Below are positions 30,210 to 41,929 of a stretch of 64,000 nucleotides of DNA, piece by piece. The translations under genes and the position numbers were made by a program. Each line of letters starts with the position of its first letter. Within the stretch, counting starts at the first letter, position 1. This stretch comes from Periconia sp. R9002 (lineage: Eukaryota; Ascomycota; Dothideomycetes; Pleosporales; Periconiaceae), in the NCBI GenBank assembly GCA_023627715.1, contig JAMAHW010000062.1, forward strand, positions 62,001 through 126,000, read 5' to 3'. A model generated the notes under the pieces. The model did no database searches, was not told where the DNA came from, and saw only the letters and a list, made by a program, of their open reading frames with translations.

Positions 30210-31133
30210 GAAACCCTGATCGGTAAAGTACTGAGTGCGAGGAGAGGAATAGGATAAGTAGGCTAATAAGAGACTAATACGCATACGTACATATATAAAG
30301 CGTTTCTTGCTCTTACAGTAGTCTTATTATATACGTGCTTAATAGTAAGGTTAAAGGATAAGTACAAGGGAGGGAATTCCGGGTTTATTACATGGGTTTG
30401 GAGAAGAGGGATTTTTTTTTTGAAAGGGGGAAGAGGGATGGGTGTGGTTTTTGGAATGGGTTCACTTTTCCGCCTTTTTATCATAAAATCTTTATAAACA
30501 CCGCTTGAAAACATTTATTTTAACTGAGTCTAGAGAGCCTAGGTAAGATTCGCACTATTGAATTTCGCTAAAACCTACTTGGAATGGGTTTGCGCCTTGT
30601 TGACGATGTACAGAGGTGGTTCCAAGTGCGTTCGTAAGAATTGGTGGACTACACTTTTTCTAGACATACCTGCAGCGAAAAAACATCCGAAAAGGAAAAG
30701 GATAAAAAGGTGAAGAGAAATTGGAAATTGATCCTCACGGAGTATTGCTACCCTGGGTATCGACACAGGTAGGGGGAAAGGGCGAAGAGATACAATACTA
30801 TAAGCCAAAAAAGCAGAAAAAGAGAAAATAGCAAGATGGAGGTGAAATTAACTTCTAGACATAGATACACTTAACAACGCAAAAAACACCCTGTTCGCTG
30901 AACCTCTTTATTGTTTAAGTAGTAGGTACACTTAACACTAATTACACTAATTATATCCGCAAAAAAAAAAAAAAAAAAAAAAAAACACTTTAAACTTCAC
31001 AAATCGCACACGTTGCGTATATAAATATATATGTATTGTATGCATTTTTACCATAGTCATGGTTGCGTGAATTCGTCATTAACGTTGCTACGTGTGTAGC
31101 TATTGTATGTATGTATGTTTTCGAGCGAGCGAG
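30210..31133 (+). repeat. 1-kb dispersed repeat, right copy
   Basis: Partner of 18197-19232, same orientation, more AT-rich, with many C-to-T and G-to-A differences. It contains an A25 run at 30961-30985 where the left copy has only short A runs, and a 116-bp insert at 30463-30578. It ends inside the 3' flank of the IQGAP gene. Confidence 0.8.
30463..30578. mobile_element. 116-bp insert with 12-bp flanking duplication
   Basis: TTGGAATGGGTT stands at 30451-30462 and again at 30579-30590. In the left repeat copy the same 12 bases occur once, directly joined to TGCGCCT. The inserted 116 bp are AT-rich, without clear terminal inverted repeats or coding capacity. Confidence 0.55.
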
Positions 31134-31396
31134 AGGGGATGGGGGATCATGATGAAGGAAAAAAAGAAAGTAGCAACTTCAACAAGCCAAGGCAAGCCTT
31201 CAGCGAGCCGAGAAAAAGAAGACCCATGAAAAAAAGGCTATGCTAAATACGACAAAAAAAAAACACCGCCAATGCGCAGAGTATCACAAACTCCCCCACC
31301 CGCCACTGGAAGAAACAAAAACACCTTGTCGCAAGGAGGAAAAGCCATACCAGAAACGAACCAACCAAAAAAACAGTGTCGAAAGGGTATCCGATA
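31134..31396. other. 3' flank of the IQGAP gene
   Basis: A-rich and purine-rich sequence downstream of the stop at 31397 (minus strand); presumed 3' UTR and terminator region. No gene seen. Confidence 0.4.
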
Positions 31397-34300
31397 TTAC
31401 CTGGAGAACTTCTTCAAAATAAGATGCAAGAAGAGATTAACATTAACCCTCGCGACGCCCTCCTGTTCTGCGCCACTAGGGCCACCAGCCTTCTGTCCGC
31501 CATCGCCAAAGAGGTTCATGAACTGGTGATTGTCGAACTGAGCCTGCAGTAAACCATCCAGTGGCACTTCTGCGAATGCGCCGGGTATCATCATGCTGCC
31601 CTGACTACCCTGAATCTCAAAGACGCCGACAGAGTTGGACGAGATGGTGATGTCAAGGCGATCCCATTGGCGCTCGTGGTATCCCGACCACGAGATCAGG
31701 ATGCCCTTTTCGGCGAGATTGCGCGCGCTGTATTTGAACGACCCAAAGCGGTATTCGCGGCCTGAGCGCTGGAGTTCGCGCACGTGGTTGTATTGACGGG
31801 TGAAAGGGAGGAGGAACTTCTTCTTGCCACGCTTATTTTGTAGGGTTATCATGGCTTGCTCGATGTAGTCATTGTAGGATTTCAGTTGACTCTCTAGGAA
31901 ATGCGCTTTGTCGTCAAGAGCTGACAGCGTCGAGCGCACACCTTCCAGTTCCTTGGCACGCTGTATCCTCCGGCGATGTTTGGTTCGGATGTCGACGGCG
32001 ATCGCATTGAGTAGGTCCTGGTAATGGTTGTGAGGGGAGATGCGGCCTGCTTGTTGAAGAGTAAGAATGTTCTCGAGTGCATGGCGTTTGAGCGAGTGAT
32101 AGTCAAGATCAAGAACAGTGGTGGATGTCATGTCGGTTGTATAGGTAGAAGCAGCCGACGAGCGGACGTTGCGCCCGCGGTCTCTACTCTGAGCGTCGAG
32201 TTCTTCCCGCACAAGGGCGTCCCATCGGTCCTCATCTTCGGGTGTGACCGGTTTGCACATGATTTCGGTCAGATTGGCACCTGTTTGGACACGAATGATG
32301 TACAGAACGTAGCGCTTCGTCTCCATGAAGAGGGCCTTGATATCGGCATCCGGATCTATTCTGATTAGCTCACGAGTAATACCCGGCGTGCTGAATGCAC
32401 ATACCTTCCTGTTCATGATACTTGGGGTTTAGGGTCAATGTGATTTCAGTGGAGCTGACGTGGAGGAGCTCATTCTCGTTGTTTTTGGCGCTGCCAAGCT
32501 CGCGAATGACTTCACGGAGCGGATCATCTTGAGAGGGACAGATTGTAGGGAGACCATCTGCAACCATGCCATGAATGGCGAATATATCAGCCAACTTGAT
32601 GTACAGTGTCGGTTTTGTACGCGCGAATAAATCATTGAACGCATCGATCTCGTATTGCTCCTCGATGTCGGGAATATTGATCACTGAACTTTGATTAGCA
32701 TAAATCGATAGAGTTGTAAGAGACATGCTTACAGTTAGACCAAATATCCTGTAACCGGTCGATCGCTTCCGTGATGTAGCTGTTCAAAGGTTGCAGGTAG
32801 ACATTTTCGCCTCCAAACAGCCTACCAGCAGCGACCTGGCCCAAAACCTTGGCGACCTCACCCAAGTTGCGGTTCATGAGAGGAGACATGCCACGATCGA
32901 CAACGCCCCAGTGTTGGGGTTGAAGCAAAGACGGCTGAAGATATGATTTCCACACCCAGTGGCCAACGATCTGGAGCAGCTGCTCCTGGGGTTCATAGGG
33001 AAACCTTTGATGCAATTCTTCAAACATCTGCTGCGCAAGGTATCTGACACCAAAGGGCATTCGCTGCAATACCTCTTCAATCCGATTGAAGAATTGGTCG
33101 GAAATGTCTCGAAGATCTTGAAGATGGGCAATGAACATCTCGCGAGTGTCAGGGTCTTTGATTGCTTGATCTCGGGTTACGTTGGGATCCCTGCGGCTGC
33201 GCTGTCCAGTAGAGAGTTCTTCGTTGTTGATTGACGACCGGTATATCTGCATAGGGTCACTCTCCAAGTCCAGATGCTCTTGGTCAATGATGTTCTCTTT
33301 GATGAGTGGGCCAAACAGGTCCTTGAAAAACTTGCGGTCACGTGGGGAGCGGATATAGCTGGAGAAAAGCTTGTTCCAGAAAAAGTTGCCTCGAAGGTAA
33401 TCCTGGAGTGAGGCGCAACCATCTACTTCTTCTTTCAAGGAGCGACCGAGCAACTTCAGTAGATAGTATTCTTCCCTGCGCTTCTGCGCCAGGCCAAACA
33501 AACTCATGGCAAGCTGCTCAATGCGTTTGGTGTCCTTCTCGGCAAGGCCTTGCTCACGAAGACGTCTGAACAAACGAGCCATATATTGCGGCTGTGTTTG
33601 AAGGATGAAGAAGAGCTCCTGGTAATGTTCGAGTTTTCTTCGCGAGTTTTTGTTGAGAGCCTTTAGGTCGAACGGATCTTTGGAGGATATGTCTTTGCTG
33701 CTGAGAAGTGTACCGACATGTCCACCGAAGTGCTTTTGATGCTTTACGACCTCATCTAAGGTAATCTTGTTCTTGACAAGCAAGGCAATCTTGATATCCA
33801 ACTGATCGATGTACTGCTCAGCCAATTCATTTTGACGCACATGCTGGACAACTGTCTTGCGTAGGCGCTCAAATTCTGTATATCAAGTCAGTTTTTACCG
33901 TACAAACAGTGGCAAAATACCTTACCAATTTCCTCGTCAAAATCGATATCGTTGTCGTTGAGGAGATGTACAAAGCTCTTGACGGTGGACACGGGGGGGT
34001 TTTTCCCGCTTGTCAGGCTTTTGTAGGCTTCACCCTGTTGGCGCCCACGAATGAAACTCTGAATTTTGACAACCTTTTCCATATTCTCCTTGTAAAACTT
34101 CCTCTTCTCTACAAAGCGACGCCGTACAATCATGCCACGAGCCAAAGCTTGAAGCTCTACGATGAAGTCTTCATGCTCCTCCACCTGGGCGAGGATCAAG
34201 CCGATTTGCATGCGCAGATTCATCGCACGGCCCAGAGCTTGTAACTGGACAACTTCTGGCTCGTGGTTGTTCAGTTCGCACAGCAGCTCGAACGTTCGCT

Positions 34301-36851
34301 GTCGTTGCATGTATCCTCGGCATGCGGCTTGGAGATCCAGAATGGTGGGTGTTTGTTCCTGTAGAGCCTTGATATCAGAGGAATGTTTCTGACGCAATAG
34401 GAACCCGCGAATATAGGATTGAAGAGAAGTAATAGTAGCCTCCTGATCGTCGAGCTGCGTCAGAGTGTTTGCAACTTCGGAGCGAAGTTGCCCTCCTCTA
34501 GCAACAGCTTGGAGATCTGTAATTTGTGATACCTCGCCTTGGAGCGCTTCCTGCAATTGCTTGAGGGAGTTTCTCAAGGAGTTTCCACGAATCTGAGACT
34601 GGAAATCTGACCAATTGACATCTTTGCTTACCAGCTCATCATGTACAACGGCGTTCTGCTTTCTCGCAATCGCTCCCCTTGCAGCGGCTTGTAAAAGCGT
34701 AATGAGGGATTCGTGTTGACGAAGGCTTTCCTGATCCGCACGCAATGTCTGTCGTACAAGATTTGCGCGCGAAACAGCCTGTACTTCGACGATTTGGGCC
34801 TCGTTCTCTTTGATCTCGGCATACTCGTGATCAATTCTGTGTCGTACGAGCGCACCCCGAATCATTGCTTGGATGTGGAGTACTGTGGGTTCAGCCACTC
34901 GCGTTTCCTCATATCGCTCGCCTACCCGCAACCGCTGTAGAGCGCCTCGGATGGCGGCTTGGAATTCGCGGATGCCGTGTTCGTGCCTCTGCATTCTCGA
35001 TTTGATGTGTTGAACTTGTGCCCGAGCTTTGCGCCCCCTAAAAAGATTTTGTACCTTGAGGACTTCCATTTCCTTGTTGCGCCAGTATTCCTTCTCGCCT
35101 TGTAGTCTTGATCGGACCAAGAAGCCGCGAGCGGAGCTTTGGAGGTTAACAGCAAACCTGCGCATATCCAACCGATAATAAGCAATCTGCCTAGCCCAGT
35201 CGCCGCGGATCCGGGATTGTAAGTCGACAACCAAATGCTCATTGTCCCACAAATTCTGCATTAGATTCCCGAGTCTAATGCGTAGAAGGGCGCCACGAAT
35301 CTGTGCCTGGAGGTCCAAGATGGTAGTTTCTTGTTCAGAGAGTTCACGGTCGATTCGGTCCTCCTCTGATTCTACGGGCTCCGGTTCGGGCTCAACAGCG
35401 AATTTGGCAGACATGCCCGAAAAGTTAGGCATGCTGACACCAGATTTATCAAGACCTTTCTGCATTGCCTCCAACTCGTGATCCTCGAATTGCAGCTTTC
35501 CAACAAGGTTGCCAATACGGAAGTCTACCATACCTTTGCGGAATAACAACCATGATAGAGCATGAATGCAATAGATGACTTTGGGAATATTTTTCTTCTC
35601 ATACAAGTCGACCAGCTCGAAACGGAATAGATCGGGTAATTCGACTTCGGACAGGAAGCGGAAGAAATGGGCATAATTGTTGGAATGCCTCCACTGGAGT
35701 TTTGGGTCTCGAAAGATTCGAAGTGGATGTCCTTGTATTGCCTCGACAAGCTCTGCGAGGGTAACGCCGTCTCGAAGGGCTTGCTCAAGTTCGACGACGG
35801 GTGGGATGTCCTTGTGTATTATATCTTCTATCCACTCTTTCGCTTCTCCTATGTGGCAAAGATACTCATAGGCCTGCAGGAATTGACGCTGCTGATCCAT
35901 CCAATTCCTGTTCGACCAACTTGAGTCTGTTTTCCCACGGGTTGTATTACTACGTTGCAACCGTCTTCGGCCGTGAAGACCGACAACTTCCTGCTCTGGT
36001 GACTTTATGGCAAAATCCTCTTCTCCGGCTGTTTCAGCATAGCGAGATAGTGTACGGAGATGGCCTGTTGACGACTTTTGGAATGTTTGGAGGTCGGGTC
36101 GTTCAAGGTGGGTGGTGGTGTGGCCACGAGATGAATGATCTCGGACAGGGGCACGAATCGAGTCGGCGCGAGATATGGCCATTGATAATGGACGTGGTTT
36201 TGACGGAGGAGGCGATGAAGAGCCATCGTGGGAGTCGTATCGAAAAGGATCGAGGCTGTGTGAGCGCGTATGAAGATGAGCCGGGCTTTTGGTCGGTGTG
36301 GTAGAGGGGCTCATCTTGGTCGGACTAGAGGAAGGACTCATCTTGACCGGACTCGTCGAGGGGCTCATTTTTACCGGACTTGTTGAAGGGCTCATCTTAA
36401 CGGGGCTTGTCGAAGGGCTCATCTTTGTTGGACTTGAAGACGGGCTCAGCGTGGGGCTATTAGCCCTGCGAAGAGGCTTCTCGGGCACCACGGAGGGTCC
36501 TTGAGGAACTTGCGGTAGCGGGCGCAAAGCTCTGCGCATGTTTGTGTACTGGGCCCCGGGGTCCGAGTCTTCCGATCCAAAGTAATCCTCGGATTGTGAT
36601 CGTGGGCGAGACACGACATTTGCCTCACTCAAGCCGCGACGGTGGCTATTTAGCACGGGAGGGCCAGCATTGGGATTGTACTGGGCAGTGCTTGAGAAAG
36701 TACTTGAGCGGCTGGCGATGTACCGACGCGGGTCATTGGAGGATGAGGATGAGGAAGCCGTCGAAGCAATGGATGTTTGGCGGAGGGGAGACGGAGAGGC
36801 GGTCTGGTGGCCCAGCCGCGTGCGCGGTGAGTAGGATGTGTAGCTGCTCAT
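31397..36851 (-). CDS. IQGAP-type cytokinesis scaffold (Rng2/Iqg1-like)
   Basis: Exons 36851-33926, 33875-32733, 32683-32405 and 32355-31397, GT-AG introns of 49-50 nt with GCTAAT-type branch sites in the last two; 1768 aa. In order: a Ser-rich disordered head with five M-S-P-S-T-S-P-V-K-like repeats (about 144-190), a calponin-homology domain (about 315-430, D-G-V-T-L-A-E-L-V), about fifteen IQ-like units of the form hhxLQAxxRGxxxR (about 510-940), a RasGAP-related domain (about 1000-1400) and a RasGAP C-terminal domain ending V-N-L-F-L-H-L-I-L-K-K-F. IQGAPs bind actin through the CH domain and calmodulin or myosin light chain through IQ motifs, and build the contractile ring and septum. The related GAP domain usually binds Rho GTPases without activating hydrolysis. 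The S-P sites suit Cdk or MAP-kinase control (inference). Confidence 0.95.
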
Positions 36852-38212
36852 GGTGGGCGCATGCGGATGGTTTGAGATGAGATGGCTCGTATGTTTACGA
36901 GAAGGGCGATGTGTTTCCGGACAGGTATCGGCGGTATAGAAGGCAAGGCATTCAGGACGAAATGTGAGCCTTGTTCAGTATTTCTGTCCCCGTATAGCTC
37001 CCACCAGCGGGCTTGTGAGGTGGCTGGTCGGTGTAATGACGAGGTCGCAAAAGCAACAGAGGGCGGCGGCGGAGCCTTGGGAGAGGAGGCTGGAGTGCAG
37101 TGCAATGCAATGCAATGAAGTGACGGAGGAGACTGACTGGCCTCTGAGTGCAGTGCGAAGTGAATCGGTGCTGCTGGCTTCTTGCGATCCTGTGCTGAGG
37201 CCGGCTTGAAAGTTCCTTCGGCCGTCGTGTTTACAGGCAACTGGGATTAGCGCGTGGAGGGGCCCGTCGCACTTTCCGTTGCCGGGCAACCACAACAAAA
37301 AGGTCGCTTACCCCGCCTATCACGACCACTACAGCTCCGCCTAAGCCTTCTCTCCCTCTTGTCGCCTTGTGATGCACCCGCCATAACCCTGATCAACAAA
37401 ACCTCCGGCCGCCCAGCAATGCACTCTATTCCGCTGGCCCACGTCATCGGCGTAACAAGCTTCATGGAAGTGGGAAGAGAAAGCCCATACCTAGTATGTT
37501 TGTACTTGGAACGAGGGAAAAAGCTGGCACAGGAAAACAACAACAAAGTCTTCAGCTCTTCGCCTTGGCTGCCCAGCACTCATCATCTCAAGCGCTACTT
37601 AGATGCATACACACAAAGAGTCCGAACTAAGTCATCCGTCTCACGTTCACGGTTATATGCTTTATACCATCAGGCGTCTATTGACTCCGTTAGAAGTACA
37701 GACATGTGAATTGGTCGTCACGCAATCCGAATTACGCGCATATTCTAATGATGCGTCTAATGTCCGATAGGAACACATGCTCTTGCTTTTGTACGCAAGT
37801 ACAAGAGTGCCTGCTTGTCAAACTTACCTCTAAGAGGCAGCCTTTGTGTTACGCCTTGTCGTGCAGTGCATGCAGATTGAGGAGAATTGAGTCCGAATAG
37901 GTAGCTGGAGTGTTGCACAAAGATACTCGCTGGTGTGAAGGCGCGCTGACAAAACGCGTCACGTGCGTATTGCGTCACGTAATCAGCGCACAGACCCCAC
38001 TTCCCCCACACAAAAATGTTCGTCGCGGGCTCCAAACTTTTTTTTTTCTCTTGGGAAAAGTCCTCACTTTTGCCCGGCCATAGATAGCTTCAACCGCAAT
38101 CTACGGTCTGTTCCTTTCCTCAGTCACTCAATCTTCTATACCTCTTCTCTGCTCTCGGAGAACCTTCGCCTTACCTTTTCTTTTTCCCTTATCCCCATTT
38201 CGTCGCTCCTCC
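36852..38212. promoter_or_regulatory. divergent promoter region, IQGAP / IMP dehydrogenase
   Basis: 1.36 kb between two divergent housekeeping genes. It contains a small ATGCA-type repeat near 37095-37118. A C/T-rich stretch before 38213 is typical of a strongly expressed fungal 5' UTR. No further gene is supported. Confidence 0.4.
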
Positions 38213-40131
38213 ATGCCTCTCACCAACGGTGACGCCATGACCGACAACGCCGCCGGCGCCTTGGACTTTACCAAGGCTCTCGAGATTCTCGAGAACGAGT
38301 ACTCTCAGAAGGATGGAATCGACGTCAAGACCCTCATCGACTCGGCCAAGAATGGGGGTTTGACCTACAACGACTTCCTGATGCTGCCTGGGTACATCGG
38401 TACGCCACCTTGATTTTGATTCTGATTCTCTTGTCTTGATCTTTACTCTTCCGCTCGCGCAACTTCCGACCATGACCTAACGCTTCTGCGCTCAGGCTTC
38501 CCTGCCTCCGATGTCACTCTTGACACTCCCGTCACCAAGCGCATCACGCTCAAGACCCCGTTCGTTTCCTCGCCCATGGACACGGTTACCGAACACAATA
38601 TGGCGATCCACATTGCCCTCTTGGGTGGTTTGGGCATAATCCATCACAACTGCTCCATTGAGGAGCAGGCTAGTATGGTCCGCAAAGTCAAGCGTTACGA
38701 GAACGGTTTCATTCTCGAACCCGTCGTCATCTCCCCCACCACCACAGTTGGCGAGGCGAAGGATTTGAAGGAGAAGTGGGGTTTTGGCGGCTTCCCTGTC
38801 ACCGGTACGTTTTCGGCGCTTTCTTCATTCATGAACCTTTTTATGATGAACAAACTTTACAATAACTTTCGTTCATCCGTACACGATTCCGTCGTTATGT
38901 GGAGAGAGATATACCTGAGCAAAATCCTTCGTTTTCACCGTATCATTCACATGTCTGGCTTCGCTCAATTGCTGACAAGGATTGCACAGAGAAGGGAACG
39001 CTACGCTCTAAGCTGGTGGGCATCATCACTCCCCGCGATATCCAGTTCCACGACAACTTGAATGATCCTGTCACGGCTGTCATGTCGACCGACTTGGTCA
39101 CTGCCCGCCATGGCGTCGATTTGAAGGAGGCAAATGATCTTCTCCGCAAGTCTAGGAAGGGAAAGCTTCCTATCGTAGACGAGGACTTCAACCTCATTGC
39201 TCTGCTGTCGCGTTCGGATTTGATGAAGAACTTGCACTATCCGTTGGCTTCCAAGCTCCCTCACTCCAAGCAGCTCATCTCGGCTGCTGCTATTGGCACG
39301 CGCCCTGAGGACAAGAACCGCCTTCAGGCGCTCGTAGACGCTGGCCTCGACGTTGTCGTCCTCGACAGCAGCCAAGGCAACAGCATGTACCAGATCGAAA
39401 TGATCAAGTACATCAAGGAGAAATACCCTGGTCTTGACGTGATTGGCGGAAACGTCGTCACCCGTGAGCAGGCTGCTGCATTGATCGCCGCTGGTGTCGA
39501 CGGCCTCCGTATTGGCATGGGCAGTGGAAGCGCTTGCATTACCCAGGAGGTCATGGCTGTGGGTCGCCCACAAGCTACCTCTGTTTACAACGTCACTCAG
39601 TTTGCCAAACGCTTCGGCGTGCCCTGCATCGCCGACGGTGGCATTCAGAATGTAGGACATATCGTCAAGGGACTCGCTCTGGGTGCCTCCACCGTCATGA
39701 TGGGTGGTCTGCTCGCCGGTACTACTGAGTCTCCTGGGCAGTACTTCGTCAGCCATGACGGCCAACTCGTCAAGGCATATCGTGGAATGGGCAGTATTGA
39801 CGCGATGGAAGACAAGAAGGCAGGCGCTGGCGGCAAGGACGCAAAGGCCAGCAACGCCGGTACTGCGCGTTACTTTTCCGAGGGTGACCGCATCCTCGTC
39901 GCCCAAGGTGTGTCCGGGTCCGTCCGTGACCGTGGATCCGTCACCAAGTTCATTCCCTACCTCATGGCTGGTGTGCAGCATTCGCTTCAAGACATTGGTG
40001 TTAGCAGCCTGAAGGCCCTTCAGGACGGTGTTGCGAACGGTACCGTGAGGTTCGAATTGAGAACCGCTAGTGCCCAGGCCGAGGGTAACGTTCATGGTCT
40101 CCACAGCTTCGACAAGAAGCTTTACTCATAG
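38213..40131 (+). CDS. IMPDH: inosine-5'-monophosphate dehydrogenase
   Basis: Exons 38213-38399, 38496-38804 and 38990-40131, introns of 96 and 185 nt; 545 aa, the usual length. It converts IMP to XMP with NAD+, the committed step of GTP synthesis, and is the target of mycophenolic acid. The catalytic loop [10 protein letters not shown] has the nucleophile Cys near residue 348. Two CBS (Bateman) repeats lie between strands of the barrel at about 125-240 (G-I-I-T-P-R-D and L-L-S-R-S-D). The IMP site G-M-G-S-I-D-A-M and the R-D-R-G-S-V flap region are present. The first Met (MPLTNGDAM) was taken; Met9 is an alternative. No resistance-type change can be judged without an alignment. Confidence 0.97.
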
Positions 40132-40510
40132 GTACATCAATTTGTACGATTGCATAGGATGTGGCGTTTGACAGAGGGTGGTTCATTTTTACATTTCAAG
40201 ACGGTTGATGGTTTATGTATAGGCTCAAAAGTAATGATACCATGATATTTCACGTTCGCTTAAAGAAAACACTCCTCCTCGAACATTGCCTGCTTCCACC
40301 TTCTAACGCGTGAACAAGTTAGATGCTGAACATTAGTGCCAAGACGGGTGGGCGGTGACGATGACATCTGGACTCGATTCGAATCTTAGTCACGCTCAAG
40401 GATCATCTCATCCAACCTCGGCTCGTTGCTCTCCCCGCAACACCATCGGAAACTCACTATGAAGACACGCAAGGATTCGCATCGCACAGCCCACTCCATC
40501 GTGCTGGCTG
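40132..40510. other. spacer between IMP dehydrogenase and Nudix genes
   Basis: 3' UTR of IMP dehydrogenase and promoter of the Nudix gene, in tandem. No gene seen. Confidence 0.4.
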
Positions 40511-41929
40511 ATGATGCAGCAACGAAGCAGCTACCATCCTCTCTTCCTGGCTAGACATTTTTCACCTGTTTCACCCTGGCCATCTACTACGCGACGTACT
40601 TGTTCCCCACTACGCATACGCAGAACATCTCAACGCTTCTTATGCGCGGTGCCATTGAAGCCGCGAATCCGCGCAAAATCAAATAACGTCAACGCATTAC
40701 ATCAATTGAGAATCATGACAACTGCTGCGGACCACAAACCGCTCAAAAAGCCTCCGAAAGTGCCAGCTGTCCCCCGACCTAGCTCGAGGCATGTCGTTCG
40801 CTTTCTGTGTGTGAAATGAATACTAACATAGTCAAGTGTGCTTCTCATATCACCTACAAATCAGATACTTCTCCTTCAACGCGTCCGAACATCATCATCC
40901 TTCGCTTCCGCACACGTCTTCCCCGGCGGCGTCCTTTCTCCCGAACATGACGGCGAAGTTCCCTCCCCTGATGACCCTGGCCGGCATCAAGACGGCCCAG
41001 CGTATCGCATGGCAGCAATTAGAGAGACATTTGAGGAATGCGGAATTCTGCTAGCTCGCAGCAAGAAAACTGGGAAGCTGTTCAGCTTTAGCGATATCAC
41101 GGACGAAGAGCGGGAAGAGGGCAGACGTGCAGTACACAGCGGCCAGATCATGTTTAGAGACCTACTGGCTCGATGGGGTGTGGAAGCCGACACAGAGGGC
41201 CTACGACCCTTCACACGATGGGTTACGCCACCCAACGTCCCCAAACGATTCTCGACACAAATGTACCTCTATTTCCTGCCCATCGGCTCCACATCGCCGT
41301 CAAAAAAGGCATCGCTTCGTTCTGCCAAAGTACCTCCCTCAGCCACCATAGACGATGAAGACGAACCCGACATTGTGATCCCACACCCAACCCATGACGG
41401 TGGGATTGAGCATACAGCCGCGCGCTTCCTACCGCCAAACAAATGGATCTCCCTGGCACGACGAAACCGCATCATTCTCTTCCCACCACAATTCATGCTC
41501 ACCTTTCTCCTCGCCCCCTATCTCTCCGCCACCGTAACTTCACCCCGTTCTCCAATCCCTTCTCCCCAAGCTCTAGAGGAAGAGCGCGATAACGCCCTCG
41601 CATTTCTCAACAAACCCCGCATCTATGATGGCATATCCGAGGTCAGCTTTGCGGAAGCGTGCATCAGTCCCGTGCCCATGGGCTGTGGCATGTATGGCGA
41701 GGAGAACCAAGACGGCATCAGCGAAACGGGCATCACAAAGGATACGGCGGTGCTATCGCTCGATCGTCCGGGTCGCGAGGTTGAGGCGCAGGGGCTCGGG
41801 AGAAGGGGGATTCGAGAGTGGGTGGTTACCACGAAGTTCAAAAAGGAAGGGCCGAGAGATGTGGATGTAAGAAGGAGGGACGATGTGGTGGTGGTGAAGA
41901 AAGGGCCAACGCAACGAGAGAAATTATGA
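40511..41929 (+). CDS. Nudix hydrolase, NUDT19-like
   Basis: Exons 40511-40788 and 40837-41929, 456 aa. The intron (40789-40836) has a GC donor (GCATGT) and a TACTAACA branch site; a GT donor at 40797 joined to acceptor 40831 is a less attractive alternative. The first 68 residues contain many Arg and no Asp or Glu, like a mitochondrial targeting sequence; an internal start at Met69 (40715, MTTAADHK) would give a 388-aa cytosolic or peroxisomal form. The Nudix helix is R-E-T-F-E-E-C-G-I with the upstream H-V-F-P-G-G. NUDT19-type enzymes cleave CoA esters or related nucleotide derivatives. A long insertion (about residues 270-360) and a basic C-tail (R-R-R-D-D-V-V-V-V-K-K) follow. Confidence 0.85.

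Noticed and set aside
39001..40104. 367-codon antisense frame in IMP dehydrogenase
   Set aside because: Mirror of a strongly codon-biased exon; the plus-strand enzyme is certain.
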